This document shows positions 1 through 8,112 of a stretch of DNA of 48,931 nt, one piece after another. The stretch spans positions 1-48,931 of the forward strand of contig VXLM01000107.1 of the NCBI GenBank assembly GCA_009841605.1. The letters are read 5' to 3'. The position numbers were made by a program, and so were the translations under genes. Origin of the DNA: Dehalococcoidia bacterium (GTDB lineage: Bacteria > Chloroflexota > Dehalococcoidia > Lucifugimonadales > VXLM01). Position 1 is the stretch's first letter; each line of letters opens with the position of its first letter. The notes under the pieces were generated by a model. It worked only from the letters and a program-made list of their open reading frames with translations, made no database searches and was not told the DNA's origin.

Positions 1-163
1 GTGAAGCAACTTGGAAGGGGTCTCTCAACAGGCCTCAGATCAAGGACGGAGTGAGAATAATTGCTTCCTTAGTGCCACAGTTCGTTGCCTTAATGATGGA
101 CTATCCCCAAAAAGACTGGGGCGGGAGCTACTATCCCGCCATCAGAGCATGAGTAATCGACAG
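1..163. other. Window edge, no gene seen
   Basis: The first 163 bases lie downstream of the first minus-strand gene. I see no reading frame with a recognisable product on either strand. The long plus-strand frame that crosses it is the antisense shadow of the dehydrogenase gene. Confidence 0.5.
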
Positions 164-1243
164 TCACCGAATACACTCCAAGAATTCCCACAGCCTCTCG
201 AATCTCTCCCCCACCACCGGCTCAAGCCGCCAAACTGCCTGCAAATCTCGTCCCCAGGATGCGTCCCCCATGTATCCGGGACACTCGGCGAGGGCTTTTG
301 CAAGCTCGTCCTTGCTCATACCCATGTCGCTTGGTCGCCAGCGGACGCCACACGCATCCAGTCGGTCTATGATCGTCTCAGGACTCTGGTCGGTATGCCA
401 CGCGATGATGACCGTCCCCAGCGATGCGAGCTCCCCATGCACCCAGCCCCGGTCGTTCGCCAGTTCGGCTGCCACGATGAAGGCGTGGTCTCCCGCCGGA
501 GCGTCGGGATGCGTAACCGAGTTGCTATCACGGTCCTTGATCGCGTTCATGATGAGCTTGACGCTTGCGGGCGTCAGCGTTCCATCCGGGGAAAGCGTTC
601 TCGGAAAATTCTCAACGATCCGGGCGTGAAGCGCGTTCATGTCGGCGGTCACGGACTCGTCGTACGGCTCTCCGATTCCTTGGCTCTCCCTGTGCTTCCA
701 CTCGCAGATGCACGAGTACCCGCAGAGCACGTCGCCGACACCCGCGATATTCAGATGGTCCGGCGCGCTCAACACGATATCGTAGTCGACAAGGACATAC
801 TCCGGGTCGATCCACGGCCAGTTCTTGGTGTCGCCGAGGTTGCGCCCCTCCCACTCCGCGAAGACGCTGTGGATGATCGCTCCCGTCGAAACGATGGTCG
901 GAATCAGCACGAGAGGCAGCTGCCTCGTAAGCGCGACATACTTGCTCACGTCCAGCACCAGACCGCCTCCGATGCCCACGACCAACTCGACGTCGTCGGG
1001 CAGACCTTCGGTGAACTGCTTGAGGTACCCGAAGTCCATCTTTGTCGGGTATCCCACCGTCTCGGGGCGGCGCGTCAGGTGCGGCTCCGTCATCCGGTAC
1101 GCGGTGGGCGAAGCAATGGCGACGTAGCTCGGCCACTGTGCGCTTGTCGATCTGACGAGATGATGGCCGTAGCGGATGTCGTACTCCGACGCGGGCTTCA
1201 TCTGGTCAAACCCGTTCCATGCCCCGCGTGGCGGTCTCTGCAT
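164..1243 (-). CDS. Glycerol-1-phosphate dehydrogenase-like / iron-containing alcohol dehydrogenase family protein
   Basis: 359 aa. It belongs to the superfamily of NAD(P)- and metal-dependent dehydrogenases that includes sn-glycerol-1-phosphate dehydrogenase, 3-dehydroquinate synthase and iron alcohol dehydrogenases. The nucleotide-binding segment GIGGGLVLDVSKY is at about residues 90-102. The expected metal ligands are visible: Asp171 (GVGDVL), His253 (GDHAF) and His269 (WVHGE). There is no signal peptide, so it should be cytoplasmic. The ATG start is preceded by AGGAGGG at a good distance. The next gene upstream on the same strand is a sugar-lactonase-like protein about 56 bp away, so the two may be co-transcribed. 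Family assignment is firm. The substrate (glycerol-1-phosphate or another sugar or polyol phosphate) is inferred, and a role in lipid backbone synthesis is not shown. Confidence 0.75.
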   Translation of the reverse strand: MQRPPRGAWNGFDQMKPASEYDIRYGHHLVRSTSAQWPSYVAIASPTAYRMTEPHLTRRPETVGYPTKMDFGYLKQFTEGLPDDVELVVGIGGGLVLDVSKYVALTRQLPLVLIPTIVSTGAIIHSVFAEWEGRNLGDTKNWPWIDPEYVLVDYDIVLSAPDHLNIAGVGDVLCGYSCICEWKHRESQGIGEPYDESVTADMNALHARIVENFPRTLSPDGTLTPASVKLIMNAIKDRDSNSVTHPDAPAGDHAFIVAAELANDRGWVHGELASLGTVIIAWHTDQSPETIIDRLDACGVRWRPSDMGMSKDELAKALAECPGYMGDASWGRDLQAVWRLEPVVGERFERLWEFLECIR

Positions 1244-1299
1244 CGGACACCCTCCTCTAATGGCTTCCGGCTATGGCTTCAACCGTCCACGTACCAAAA

Positions 1300-2166
1300 C
1301 TACGACGCTGCCCTCGGAATGACCAGGCCGGGCGTGTTGAACCGGATGCTGTAGATCGAGGTCATCGCCGCCACGTACATCGTCTTGTTGTCCTCATCCC
1401 CCCACGCCATATTGATGACCTGCTCCGGGAATTCGATCACACCGATAACCTCGGCCTCCGGCGTCAATACCCAAAGTCCTCCCGGCCCGGAAACATACAC
1501 TCTGCCGAGCGAATCGACCTTCATGCCATCAGGGAAACCGGGCTTTTCGGAATCTGGAAAGGTGAAGAAGCGCCTCTGATTGGACAGAGACCCGTCCTTG
1601 GCGATGTCGAACGCGTCGATATGAGCCGATGGCCGCGTGTTGATTTGATAGTACGTCTTTTCGTCAGGCGATATAGCGAGACCGTTCGGGTCCTCGAAAG
1701 GATAGACCTCCTCATGCACAGTTCCATCCGGTGCGATGCGGTACACGCCGTTGTGCTCGAAGTCCGCCTCGCCCTCTTCCAGGCCGCCAACGCCACGGTT
1801 GCTGAAATACAAGCTGCCGTCCGACCGCCCCACCACGTCGTTCGGACGATTCAGCCGCTTTTCACCGTAGTGGGTTGCGATGGCCGAGACATTCCCCTCG
1901 GCGTCCATGCTCGTAACCGCCCGCGCCATCTGCTCGCACGCGATGACGTTGCCGTGCAGATCAAACGTCAGACCGGTCGCGCGGTCGGTATCGTCCCGGT
2001 AGACGGTCTTCTCTTCCCCCGGAACGACCTTCCAGATCCGCCATGGCCCTCCCACGTCGGTGAACAGCAAATACCCGTCAGGATGCCACAACGGCCCCTC
2101 CGTGAACTTCAGGCCAGTTGCGACAGTGGTAATTTCCGGCGATTCGAGCAGGTCGGCTACGTCCAT
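1300..2166 (-). CDS. SMP-30/gluconolactonase/LRE family protein
   Basis: 288 aa, the usual length for this six-bladed beta-propeller lactonase family. The four residues that normally bind the divalent metal are in place: Glu23 (FTEGP), Asn109 (NRPND), Asn161 (PNGLA) and Asp213 (PDGM). Members hydrolyse sugar lactones such as gluconolactone or related esters. No signal peptide is visible, so it is likely cytoplasmic. The ATG at 2166 follows AGGAGAG. It precedes the dehydrogenase gene on the same strand, and a dehydrogenase followed by a lactonase would fit oxidation of a sugar or polyol, but this pairing is an inference. The segment after blade two (YFSNRG) departs from the more common YFTDP, so the exact substrate is open. 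Confidence 0.85.
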   Translation of the reverse strand: MDVADLLESPEITTVATGLKFTEGPLWHPDGYLLFTDVGGPWRIWKVVPGEEKTVYRDDTDRATGLTFDLHGNVIACEQMARAVTSMDAEGNVSAIATHYGEKRLNRPNDVVGRSDGSLYFSNRGVGGLEEGEADFEHNGVYRIAPDGTVHEEVYPFEDPNGLAISPDEKTYYQINTRPSAHIDAFDIAKDGSLSNQRRFFTFPDSEKPGFPDGMKVDSLGRVYVSGPGGLWVLTPEAEVIGVIEFPEQVINMAWGDEDNKTMYVAAMTSIYSIRFNTPGLVIPRAAS

Positions 2167-2260
2167 TCGTCTCTCCTATGTTTCTAATCAGCATCAGTAT
2201 ACAACGTTTGTTCTGTGACGGGACAGCACCTGAGTTCGCCGCATCCGGACCTCTCGCAAC

Positions 2261-2290
2261 TCTGCGATCTCCGCGCCCTCTGTGGTGAAT
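2261..2290 (+). repeat. Intergenic repeat, family D (copy 1)
   Basis: Pattern TCTGYGATCTCCGCGCCCT followed by CTGTGGTGAAT. Related copies are at 9031, 9251 and 45825, all in the same orientation. It abuts the 3' end of the neighbouring membrane gene. Function is unknown. Confidence 0.6.
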
Positions 2291-2291
2291 C

Positions 2292-2753
2292 TCAGCGCTC
2301 GGCCACCTGCACGAGGAATGGGAGCAGCCAGCCGTAGATTCCCACAAACGCCATGGCGATGACAACCACTCCCAAAGCGACGCGACGCAAGAGAACTGCG
2401 GCCGGAACGGCGACCATCAGCGCGGCGAGTGCGAGCGCCAGCGTGTACGCCAGATTGCCCGATCCGAGTCCAGAACCCGGCGTCACCTGCGTACTCAACC
2501 GGTAGAGTAGCCCAAGCATACCGCCAAACAGCGTCCATATCGGATAAGCCACCACGACCAGACCGAGCATCAGCGTGGTCGGATTGACCCGCCGGACGAA
2601 TGCTCCTGCCCAACTGTCACTGTCCCTGGCGAGCGAAAACACCATCACCGGCGCGACCGCGACGAACGCCAGCATGAAAATAAGACCCGCCGCTGCGCCC
2701 GCGATGAAATAGACCAAGAGCCTCCCCTTTCCTGAGAGACAGTATAGCGGCAT
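2292..2753 (-). CDS. Small integral membrane protein, unknown function
   Basis: About 153 aa from ATG 2753, or 141 aa from a TTG at 2717 that sits behind a GGAAAGGGGAGG stretch and may be the better start. The open frame runs further upstream to 3065, but that part is hydrophilic, low-complexity and antisense to another gene, so I leave it out. The protein has about four hydrophobic segments (starting near LLVYFIAGAAAGLIF, then a central pair, then a C-terminal helix ending in LPFLVQVAER). I recognise no conserved motif. It is transcribed away from the plus-strand small membrane gene at 2850. Confidence 0.6.
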   Translation of the reverse strand: MPLYCLSGKGRLLVYFIAGAAAGLIFMLAFVAVAPVMVFSLARDSDSWAGAFVRRVNPTTLMLGLVVVAYPIWTLFGGMLGLLYRLSTQVTPGSGLGSGNLAYTLALALAALMVAVPAAVLLRRVALGVVVIAMAFVGIYGWLLPFLVQVAER

Positions 2754-2835
2754 AGGTAAAAATAGCAGAATCGTGTGATGACACACCCTCGGCGGTATGC
2801 GAGAATCCCAGTTGTAGGGCAATACTCCCACTCTA

Positions 2836-2841
2836 AAGGAG
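2836..2841 (+). promoter_or_regulatory. Ribosome binding site fixing the start at 2850
   Basis: AAGGAG lies 8 bases before ATG 2850 and decides that start over the upstream in-frame ATG at 2775. Confidence 0.7.
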
Positions 2842-2849
2842 AAATCAGA

Positions 2850-3092
2850 ATGGCAAGCTCGGAAAGTAGCAGCAGCCCCTTGTTGTGGATCGGCGGAGCC
2901 ATACTCGCCGTCGCAGCGGTTATCATCGGCGGTTTCTGGGTGTACGGGATCACGACCGCTGAGGACATGTCGGTCTTGCTGCTGGTGGCCCTCCTCGCCG
3001 TGCCGGTCGCGTTGGCCGTCCTGCTGCTCGCGGCGATACGAGACAGGATCATTCACAAAAAGCAAGAGAACTTTCTGGAGGTCGACAATTGA
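2850..3092 (+). CDS. Small two-helix membrane protein
   Basis: 80 aa. It has a short Ser-rich N-terminus, two hydrophobic segments (about residues 11-32 and 41-62) and a basic/acidic tail (RDRIIHKKQ...). The topology is probably a hairpin with both ends on the same side. The start is set by AAGGAG before ATG 2850. Its TGA overlaps the TTG start of the next gene (TTGA), so the YbjQ protein downstream is probably translationally coupled. No known family was recognised. The coupling suggests that the two products act together at the membrane, which is an inference. Confidence 0.7.
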   Translation: MASSESSSSPLLWIGGAILAVAAVIIGGFWVYGITTAEDMSVLLLVALLAVPVALAVLLLAAIRDRIIHKKQENFLEVDN

Positions 3093-3403
3093 TCGTAACG
3101 ACTACTGACGCCATACCCGGAGCCACCATCGTCGAGACGCTGGGACTCGTCCGGGGGAGCACCGTGCGCGCCCGTCACATCGGACGGGACATCATGGCAG
3201 GGCTCCGCAACATCGTCGGCGGAGAGGTGGATGAGTATACGAAACTCCTTGCGGAGGCCCGTGAGGAGTCGCTGCAACGTATGATCGAGAGCGCCGAGTC
3301 CATGGGCGGCAACGCCGTCGTCGGTACGAGGTTCATCACCGCGGGAGTCGCGCAGGGTGCCGCTGAGATCGTCGCCTACGGCACCGCGGTCAAGACAACC
3401 TAG
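3089..3403 (+). CDS. YbjQ / UPF0145 family protein
   Basis: 104 aa, the normal length of this small family (sometimes annotated as heavy-metal-binding domain). The typical features are present: an N-terminal TTTDAIPGATIVETLGLV, the RDIMAGLRNIVGGE helix, and a C-terminal strand rich in small residues with the NAVVGTRF motif. The family forms pentameric rings and its biochemical role is not settled. It starts with TTG that overlaps the stop of the preceding small membrane gene by 4 bp, which indicates an operon. The 3' end is followed by a strong palindrome at 3426-3450. Confidence 0.85.
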   Translation: MIVTTTDAIPGATIVETLGLVRGSTVRARHIGRDIMAGLRNIVGGEVDEYTKLLAEAREESLQRMIESAESMGGNAVVGTRFITAGVAQGAAEIVAYGTAVKTT

Positions 3404-3425
3404 CTACCCCTGCGACTTCATTCCT

Positions 3426-3450
3426 CTCTCCCCCGTTCGACGGGGGAGAG
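3426..3450. terminator. Perfect palindrome between convergent genes
   Basis: Arms CTCTCCCCCGT and ACGGGGGAGAG (11 bp) with loop TCG. It lies between two convergent genes, where a bidirectional transcription stop would fit, but no U-tract follows on either side. It also resembles the family C repeats. Confidence 0.45.
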
Positions 3451-3477
3451 ATACAGAGAGGGGGCCATTCTCAGCGG

Positions 3478-4467
3478 TCACTCCCCCTCTTTGCCCTGCT
3501 CTTCTCCCGCTCGTCTCCACGAAATGCCCTCTCGGGGCAGGAAGAACGCCATGACGATGGTCGGCGGTGCGAAGAAGAGTAGGTGGACGATTACGGCAAA
3601 GGGAAAGGCGTCGTCCTTGGCGACGTCGACGAGTCCAAGCACGAACACGACAGCGAAGTGGAAGGTCCCGATCCCGCTGGGGGCCGGTATCGCTGTGGCG
3701 AAGAAGATCGTCCCGATGATGACGAGTGTGGCAGTCAAAGGCGAGATCGGAAGGCCGATGGCGTCTGAAGCGATCCACGCCGAGACCCCGACCATGAGCC
3801 AGTATGCGATGCTGACCGCGAACACCCGCAGGAGAAGCTTCCAGTCCTGTGCGAGGTCCCTCAAGGCATTTGAGAAGGCTACGAGGAAAGTTATCCTCCG
3901 TACGAGCCACAGCGACTCGCCTCTCCACGCCAATACTTGGAGCGTCCCAATCAGGATGACCCCTAGTCCAATCGTACCCATCACGTACGGGGCGAGTGGC
4001 CGCATTTCCGGCACCAGCATGAACGCGATGCCGAAGATCAACATGCTCGAAATGAAGTCCACGGCGCGTTCCATCCCTATAGCGGCCAGCACTGTCGTCG
4101 CGCGCAGCCCGTCCTTGATGGTCAATACTGCTATTTGAGTAAGCTCGCTCGCCACGCGAAGGGGCATGATGTTGCTGAGACCTAGCCCCTCGTGCTGAAC
4201 TATGAACAGTCGGGCTACGGAAGGACGCGGTTCGACGAAGAGCATCCGCCAGCGCGCGGCGCGGACCACTCCCGACGCCATGAATACCGCGAGCGCCAGC
4301 GCGATCATGAGCGGTGACACCCTCGCGAGGTGGTCCACCACGAGGCCCCAATCGAGACCTCGAATCGCAAACCAGCCCAGCCCTACACCAATACCTATCC
4401 CTAGCGCGAGTCTTCCATATGTGAGCGCTGCGCGTTTCAAGTACGATGACTTATGGCGGAGAGACAA
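3478..4467 (-). CDS. Lysylphosphatidylglycerol synthase TM region / UPF0104 family membrane protein
   Basis: 329 aa with about seven or eight hydrophobic segments. The family signature near the C-terminus, AIPAPSGIGTFHFA, corresponds to the P-x-x-P-G-G-x-G-x-x-E type motif of the flippase half of MprF and of the UPF0104 (YbhN-like) proteins. Such proteins sit in the inner membrane and are thought to move or modify lipids. There is no C-terminal aminoacyltransferase domain, so lysyl-PG synthesis is not implied. The start is a TTG with no clear ribosome site, so the true N-terminus may differ by some residues. It is convergent with the YbjQ gene and divergent from tatD. Confidence 0.8.
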   Translation of the reverse strand: MSLRHKSSYLKRAALTYGRLALGIGIGVGLGWFAIRGLDWGLVVDHLARVSPLMIALALAVFMASGVVRAARWRMLFVEPRPSVARLFIVQHEGLGLSNIMPLRVASELTQIAVLTIKDGLRATTVLAAIGMERAVDFISSMLIFGIAFMLVPEMRPLAPYVMGTIGLGVILIGTLQVLAWRGESLWLVRRITFLVAFSNALRDLAQDWKLLLRVFAVSIAYWLMVGVSAWIASDAIGLPISPLTATLVIIGTIFFATAIPAPSGIGTFHFAVVFVLGLVDVAKDDAFPFAVIVHLLFFAPPTIVMAFFLPREGISWRRAGEEQGKEGE

Positions 4468-4561
4468 ATAGCAGAATAATGGCGGGTAGTATAATGCGGC
4501 TCCATACAGACTGCCAACTTACTACCCGACTCCATCGTACAGGATGATAACACGGGGACTA

Positions 4562-5386
4562 ATGCCGCCGCTCATCGACACCCACTGCCACCTCGACGCC
4601 TACACCTCCAACAACGAAGTCGGCGAAGTCCTGGAACGCGCCCGCGCAGTCGGTGTACGGCTGATAGTCAACGCCGGGACGACAGTCAAGTCGTCCCGGC
4701 GCTGCGTCGAACTTACAAAGGAATTCCCAGAACTCTACGCGGGCGTGGGCATCCATCCCATGGACCTGACCGGCGTGGTCGATCAGGGCGTCTATTCCCA
4801 GTTGCTAAGGCATGCGACCTCCACCGACAAGGTCATCGTGATAAGCGAGATCGGCCTCGACTTCCTCGACAATATGCCCGATCGTGCGATGCAGTACCAG
4901 GCTTTCCGCGAGCAGATCAGACTGGCGCGAGAGCTTCGGCTGCCCATTGTCTTCCACAGCCGCGAAGCGCACGACGAGGTGCTGCGCGTACTCCGCGAGG
5001 AGCGTGCATACGAGGTCGGAGGCGCGATGCACTACTTTCAGGGCGACATGAATACGGCACGGACGGCCATCGACCTGGGCTTCTACATATCGTTGGCGAA
5101 GCCCCTGCTCCGTCTTCCGCACCTTCAGGTCGTTGCGGCCAATCTCCCTCTGGATCGCATTGTGCTGGAGACCGACTCCGCCCCGCAGCCATTCAAGGCC
5201 AAGCGCGAGAACTGGACCGAGCCGCGTCACCTGCACGACATTGCCGGCAAGCTGGCCGAGCTCCGTGGAATCGATACCGGTGAAGTTCGCCACGTCACGT
5301 CCGACAACTTCCTCAAAATGCTCGGCGACCGGGGAGCGAGAGTTCGATCAGCAGTTGTCGGGGAGTGTTATCCCAGTTCGTTTTGA
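4562..5386 (+). CDS. tatD: TatD family metal-dependent hydrolase
   Basis: 274 aa from ATG 4562, where the protein begins MPPLIDTHCHLDAY as is usual in this family. An in-frame ATG at 4544 adds six residues. TatD proteins are metal-dependent TIM-barrel nucleases (3'-5' exonuclease or deoxyribonuclease activity in the characterised members). The ligands are all visible: the HCH pair near residue 8, Glu in SEIGLDF, His in VFHSREA, His in AMHYFQG and Asp in LETDSAP. It is cytoplasmic. It stands alone between a divergent membrane-protein gene and a convergent YIP1 gene, and is followed by a family A hairpin repeat. Confidence 0.9.
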   Translation: MPPLIDTHCHLDAYTSNNEVGEVLERARAVGVRLIVNAGTTVKSSRRCVELTKEFPELYAGVGIHPMDLTGVVDQGVYSQLLRHATSTDKVIVISEIGLDFLDNMPDRAMQYQAFREQIRLARELRLPIVFHSREAHDEVLRVLREERAYEVGGAMHYFQGDMNTARTAIDLGFYISLAKPLLRLPHLQVVAANLPLDRIVLETDSAPQPFKAKRENWTEPRHLHDIAGKLAELRGIDTGEVRHVTSDNFLKMLGDRGARVRSAVVGECYPSSF

Positions 5387-5421
5387 CTGAGCCGCAAATG
5401 ACACGGCAAAACATCCCCACT

Positions 5422-5449
5422 CGTCATTCCCGCGAAGGCGGGAATCCAG
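5422..5449 (+). repeat. Intergenic palindromic repeat, family A (copy 1)
   Basis: CGTCATTCCCGCGAAGG followed by CGGGAATCCAG. The stem ATTCCCGC/GCGGGAAT can act as a hairpin between the convergent tatD and YIP1 genes. This is the clearest member of a family with copies at 22643, 32334, 38262, 39154, 43060 and 48425. Confidence 0.8.
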
Positions 5450-5483
5450 AACCTGGCACCCAGAACCCATTTGCATTGACTTC

Positions 5484-6062
5484 CTACATCTCAGGCATGG
5501 CGCTTATCGGATCGAAATACACCGAAAACAAAAAGCCGGGCAGCAACTGTAGGCCCACCACCCATCCGAGCGAGCAGTCCATGATCGCGCCTAGCCAGTC
5601 AGACTTTCGAATCTCCTGAAGAGCAATAATTCCCGCCACGAGCATCCATATCGTCACGAAATTGAACACAATCCCTTCGATCGGCGTGATCGCCGTCAGG
5701 AAGAGCAGCAGCGCAGGCCCGAAACATATCCCCAACACCCGAAGAATCTCTCGAAACGTCGCTTCGTCGCGCTGGAATACCCTCCCCACTCCATACGCGA
5801 TCCCCGCCCAAATCAGCCACCCAACCATGAACGTGATCGACGCAAACCACGCCCCAAGCAGCCTGTCTCCGATCGCTCCCGCGTCCAGACCTTGCTCGGC
5901 CGCTTCTCCCACGGCGCTCGACTGTCCGACCGCGTAGGCGATGCCCGCAAGAATCACAATTCCCAGGGCATTCAGGACGGCCTGTTGATCGCGCAGAACA
6001 TCACGGTACGTCGCTCGATCAAATCGCGCGGCCATGAAGGCCCTGTACAGCATTCCTCGCAT
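5484..6062 (-). CDS. YIP1 family membrane protein
   Basis: 192 aa. It has an N-terminal amphipathic stretch (FMAARFDRATYRDVLRDQQA) followed by about five hydrophobic segments, which is the layout of bacterial Yip1-domain proteins. The middle LGICFGPALLLFL followed by a helix and the C-terminal ALQEIRKSDWLGAI match the usual ending of the domain. It is an inner membrane protein of unknown biochemical role; in eukaryotes the family acts in vesicle traffic. The next 400 bases upstream hold only repeats and a promoter-like sequence on the other strand. Family assignment is by overall pattern and not by catalytic motif. Confidence 0.7.
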   Translation of the reverse strand: MRGMLYRAFMAARFDRATYRDVLRDQQAVLNALGIVILAGIAYAVGQSSAVGEAAEQGLDAGAIGDRLLGAWFASITFMVGWLIWAGIAYGVGRVFQRDEATFREILRVLGICFGPALLLFLTAITPIEGIVFNFVTIWMLVAGIIALQEIRKSDWLGAIMDCSLGWVVGLQLLPGFLFSVYFDPISAMPEM

Positions 6063-6162
6063 ATCGCTACTTCGTCTCCCCTTCTCTTCCCGATGCTCGA
6101 CCGATGGTACCCAAAGCCACCTGCCGCGTAAAGCACCAACTCATGCGGAACACTCCCCCGCA

Positions 6163-6179
6163 ACTCCTCCGAAAGGAGT
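6163..6179 (+). repeat. Short hairpin ACTCCT/AGGAGT followed by CCTTTAAAAA
   Basis: Stem of 6 bp with loop CCGAA. A near copy is at 19963-19978 with loop CCAA, also followed by CCTTT. Both lie close to a family B repeat. It could act as a weak terminator on the plus strand. Confidence 0.45.
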
Positions 6180-6199
6180 CCTTTAAAAATCCAACATCT

Positions 6200-6240
6200 G
6201 TCATTCCGAACGCAGCGAAGCGAAGTGAGGAATCTAAAAT
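6200..6240 (+). repeat. Intergenic repeat, family B (copy 1)
   Basis: GTCATTCCGAACGCAGCGAA continuing to GAGGAATCTAAAA. Related copies are at 19827-19876 and 45732-45770, in the same orientation. Confidence 0.7.
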
Positions 6241-6301
6241 CTGCGTTCTCCAACCGGAGCCCCGTAGCCGGAGTGGCCGTGATGACGAAACAGAACCCGA
6301 C

Positions 6302-6330
6302 TTGACTTGCAAGAACACATGGTCTATCAT
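6302..6330 (+). promoter_or_regulatory. Sigma-70-like promoter TTGACT-N17-TATCAT
   Basis: The -35 is at 6302-6307 and the -10 at 6325-6330, with a 17-bp spacer. The spacer carries AAGAACACATG, which also occurs in the spacer of the promoter at 36853, so the two are probably homologous. A decamer array starts 46 bp downstream. Confidence 0.6.
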
Positions 6331-6375
6331 TGAGCATGGCCTGCAAACCGCCAGGCCGAGCCTTTGACAAGGGAA

Positions 6376-6405
6376 AATGTTACAAAATGGTACGTTTTGT
6401 TACAT
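6376..6405 (+). repeat. Three tandem decamers, core GTTAC
   Basis: Decamers AATGTTACAA, AATGGTACGT and TTTGTTACAT follow each other without gaps. The same layout with other cores occurs at 9097 and 36922. The frame from ATG 6377 opens MLQN, as at 36933, but soon loses similarity, so I read it as a decayed copy of the same leader. Confidence 0.6.
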
Positions 6406-6485
6406 AATTTCAAAAATTCTAAGGTTTCCAACCTCACTGGCACTCGACGCATTACTCTCTACTTTCTACGCAATAGGAATTCACT

Positions 6486-7127
6486 ATGCTCACTCTCGTC
6501 TCCGAAGACATCGAACGATACGCCGTCGAGCACACGACCGCCCTGCCCGACTACCTCAATGAGCTTACCGACTACACCTACGAGAATATGAGCATCCCGC
6601 AGATGCTCTCCGGACCCATCGAGGGAACGCTTCTCCAGACCCTCGTATGGGCCACCGGCGCGAAGCGCGTGCTCGAAATCGGGACCTTCACCGGGTTCAG
6701 CTCCCAGATGATGGCCGCAGCCCTGCCCGATGACGGTATTCTCGTGACCTGCGATATAGACCCGAAAGCGGCCGAGGTCGCTAGGGAGTTCTACGCCAAG
6801 AGTCCGCACGGCCACAAGATAGACCTCCGCCTCGGTCCCGCCCTCGACACCCTGGAGACTCTCAACGACTGGGTCTTCGATGTCGTCTTCATCGACGCCG
6901 ACAAGACCGGCTATGCCGCCTATTACGAGAAGGCCGTCGAGCTTCTCGCTCCACGAGGCGTCATCGCCGTCGACAACGTACTCTGGAGCGGTCGAGTCCT
7001 CGACCCCCAGACCGACGAGGACCGCTCCATCGCCGCATTCAATGAGCGGGTCAAGAACGATCCCCGCGTACACCACGTCCTCCTGCCCATACGCGACGGC
7101 GTGATGCTGATAAGGAGGGCCTCGTAA
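6486..7127 (+). CDS. O-methyltransferase, class I SAM-dependent (caffeoyl-CoA type)
   Basis: 213 aa, the standard length of the bacterial catechol/caffeoyl-CoA O-methyltransferase family (Methyltransf_3). Motif I reads VLEIGTFTGFSS (about residues 62-73), the acidic end of strand 2 is CDIDPK, and the metal-binding region is FIDADKTGY and AVDNVLWSG with the expected Asp and Asn. These enzymes methylate a hydroxyl of a catechol-like acceptor using SAM and Mg2+. It is cytoplasmic. The stop lies one base before the GTG start of an ABC ATPase, and the AAGGAGG used by that gene is inside this one, so the three genes to 8930 form an operon. A link between methylation and export of the same small molecule is plausible but not shown. 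Confidence 0.9.
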   Translation: MLTLVSEDIERYAVEHTTALPDYLNELTDYTYENMSIPQMLSGPIEGTLLQTLVWATGAKRVLEIGTFTGFSSQMMAAALPDDGILVTCDIDPKAAEVAREFYAKSPHGHKIDLRLGPALDTLETLNDWVFDVVFIDADKTGYAAYYEKAVELLAPRGVIAVDNVLWSGRVLDPQTDEDRSIAAFNERVKNDPRVHHVLLPIRDGVMLIRRAS

Positions 7128-7128
7128 A

Positions 7129-8112
7129 GTGAGCGAAACGAACGACTTTGCCGTTCTCGCCGAGGGACTGGCCAGAAACTTCGGCGAGGTAAGGGCCGTA
7201 GACGGCATCGATCTGGCAGTGCGAAAAGGGGAAATCTACGGATTCCTCGGTCCCAACGGCGCGGGCAAGACCACCGTCGTCCGAATGCTGATTACCCTGC
7301 TACTCCCGCACGGCGGTAGGGCCATGGTCGCCGGCAAGGACGTCGTCCGCGAGCCGAAGGAGGTGCGCCTGCGCATCGGCGCCGCCCTCCAGGAGGCCGC
7401 CCTCGACCCCAAGCAGACCGGCAGGGAGATACTCCGGCTCCAGGGCTGGCTCTTCGGCATGTCCGGCAAAGAAGTCGACTGGCGGCTCGCCGAGCTTGAG
7501 TCCCTCATGGACATCGGAGACGCCATCAACCGTTTCGTCGGCACCTACTCAGGCGGTATGAAGCGCCGTCTCGACCTCGCCGCCGCTCTCATCCACGACC
7601 CCGAAGTGCTGTTCCTCGACGAGCCGACAACAGGACTTGACCCCATCAGCCGTAACCGTGTTTGGGAAGAGGTCCGCCGCATCAACAAAGAGCTGGGCGT
7701 CACGATCTTCCTCACGACCCAGTACCTGGAGGAAGCAGACATACTCGCCGAGCGCGTCGGCATCATCGACCGCGGCAAGATCGCCGTCGAGGGCAGCCCG
7801 GCAGAGTTGAAACGCTCGGTAGGCAACGATGTCATCATCGTGCAGATCGAAGGTGACCCATCGACTGCAATAGCCGCCCTCGAAAACGTCTCCGGCGTCA
7901 GCCAGATTGAAGACCATGGCCGCGAGCTCGTTGTGTCCGTTGAAAACGGCGCCGCCCTCGTTGGCAACGTCGCTCTGGCCCTCGACCGCGGTGGCGTAAC
8001 CGTCGGCGAGATCACTCTGCGAACACCGACCCTCGACGACGTATTTCTGACCGTCACCGGCGGTCGCATTCAGGTCGATGCCGATCCGACCGATGAACCG
8101 GAGGAAACATGA
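7129..8112 (+). CDS. ABC exporter ATP-binding protein, DrrA-like
   Basis: 327 aa. Walker A is GPNGAGKTTVV, the signature is YSGGMKRRLDLA and Walker B is VLFLDEPTTGLD, followed by the switch His region replaced by TQY (TTQYLEEAD), as in the daunorubicin-resistance DrrA family. A C-terminal regulatory domain of about 80 residues follows. It energises export by the membrane partner encoded next, and the two genes overlap by 4 bp (ATGA). The start is GTG 7129, one base after the methyltransferase stop, with AAGGAGG upstream. The substrate is unknown; in this family they are often polyketide-type drugs or lipids. Confidence 0.93.
   Translation: MSETNDFAVLAEGLARNFGEVRAVDGIDLAVRKGEIYGFLGPNGAGKTTVVRMLITLLLPHGGRAMVAGKDVVREPKEVRLRIGAALQEAALDPKQTGREILRLQGWLFGMSGKEVDWRLAELESLMDIGDAINRFVGTYSGGMKRRLDLAAALIHDPEVLFLDEPTTGLDPISRNRVWEEVRRINKELGVTIFLTTQYLEEADILAERVGIIDRGKIAVEGSPAELKRSVGNDVIIVQIEGDPSTAIAALENVSGVSQIEDHGRELVVSVENGAALVGNVALALDRGGVTVGEITLRTPTLDDVFLTVTGGRIQVDADPTDEPEET

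Larger units (their letters stand above)
6063..6485. other. Gap with repeat remnants and a decoy promoter
   Basis: No convincing gene. It holds a small hairpin (6163-6179), a family B repeat (6200-6240), a good sigma-70-like promoter (6302-6330) and a three-decamer array (6376-6405) that begins a short degenerate frame. The O-methyltransferase starts directly after it. Confidence 0.7.

Noticed and set aside
11..1354. Long plus-strand frame of 447 codons
   Set aside because: It is antisense to the dehydrogenase gene, rich in Arg/His/Val without any domain pattern. The minus-strand protein has clear motifs.
2754..3065. Upstream extension of the membrane protein at 2292
   Set aside because: The extra 104 residues are hydrophilic and low-complexity, and lie antisense to the small gene at 2850.
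6377..6562. Short frame after the decamers at 6376
   Set aside because: It starts like the HTH leader but then has no HTH pattern and runs into the methyltransferase start. I treat it as a remnant, not as a gene.
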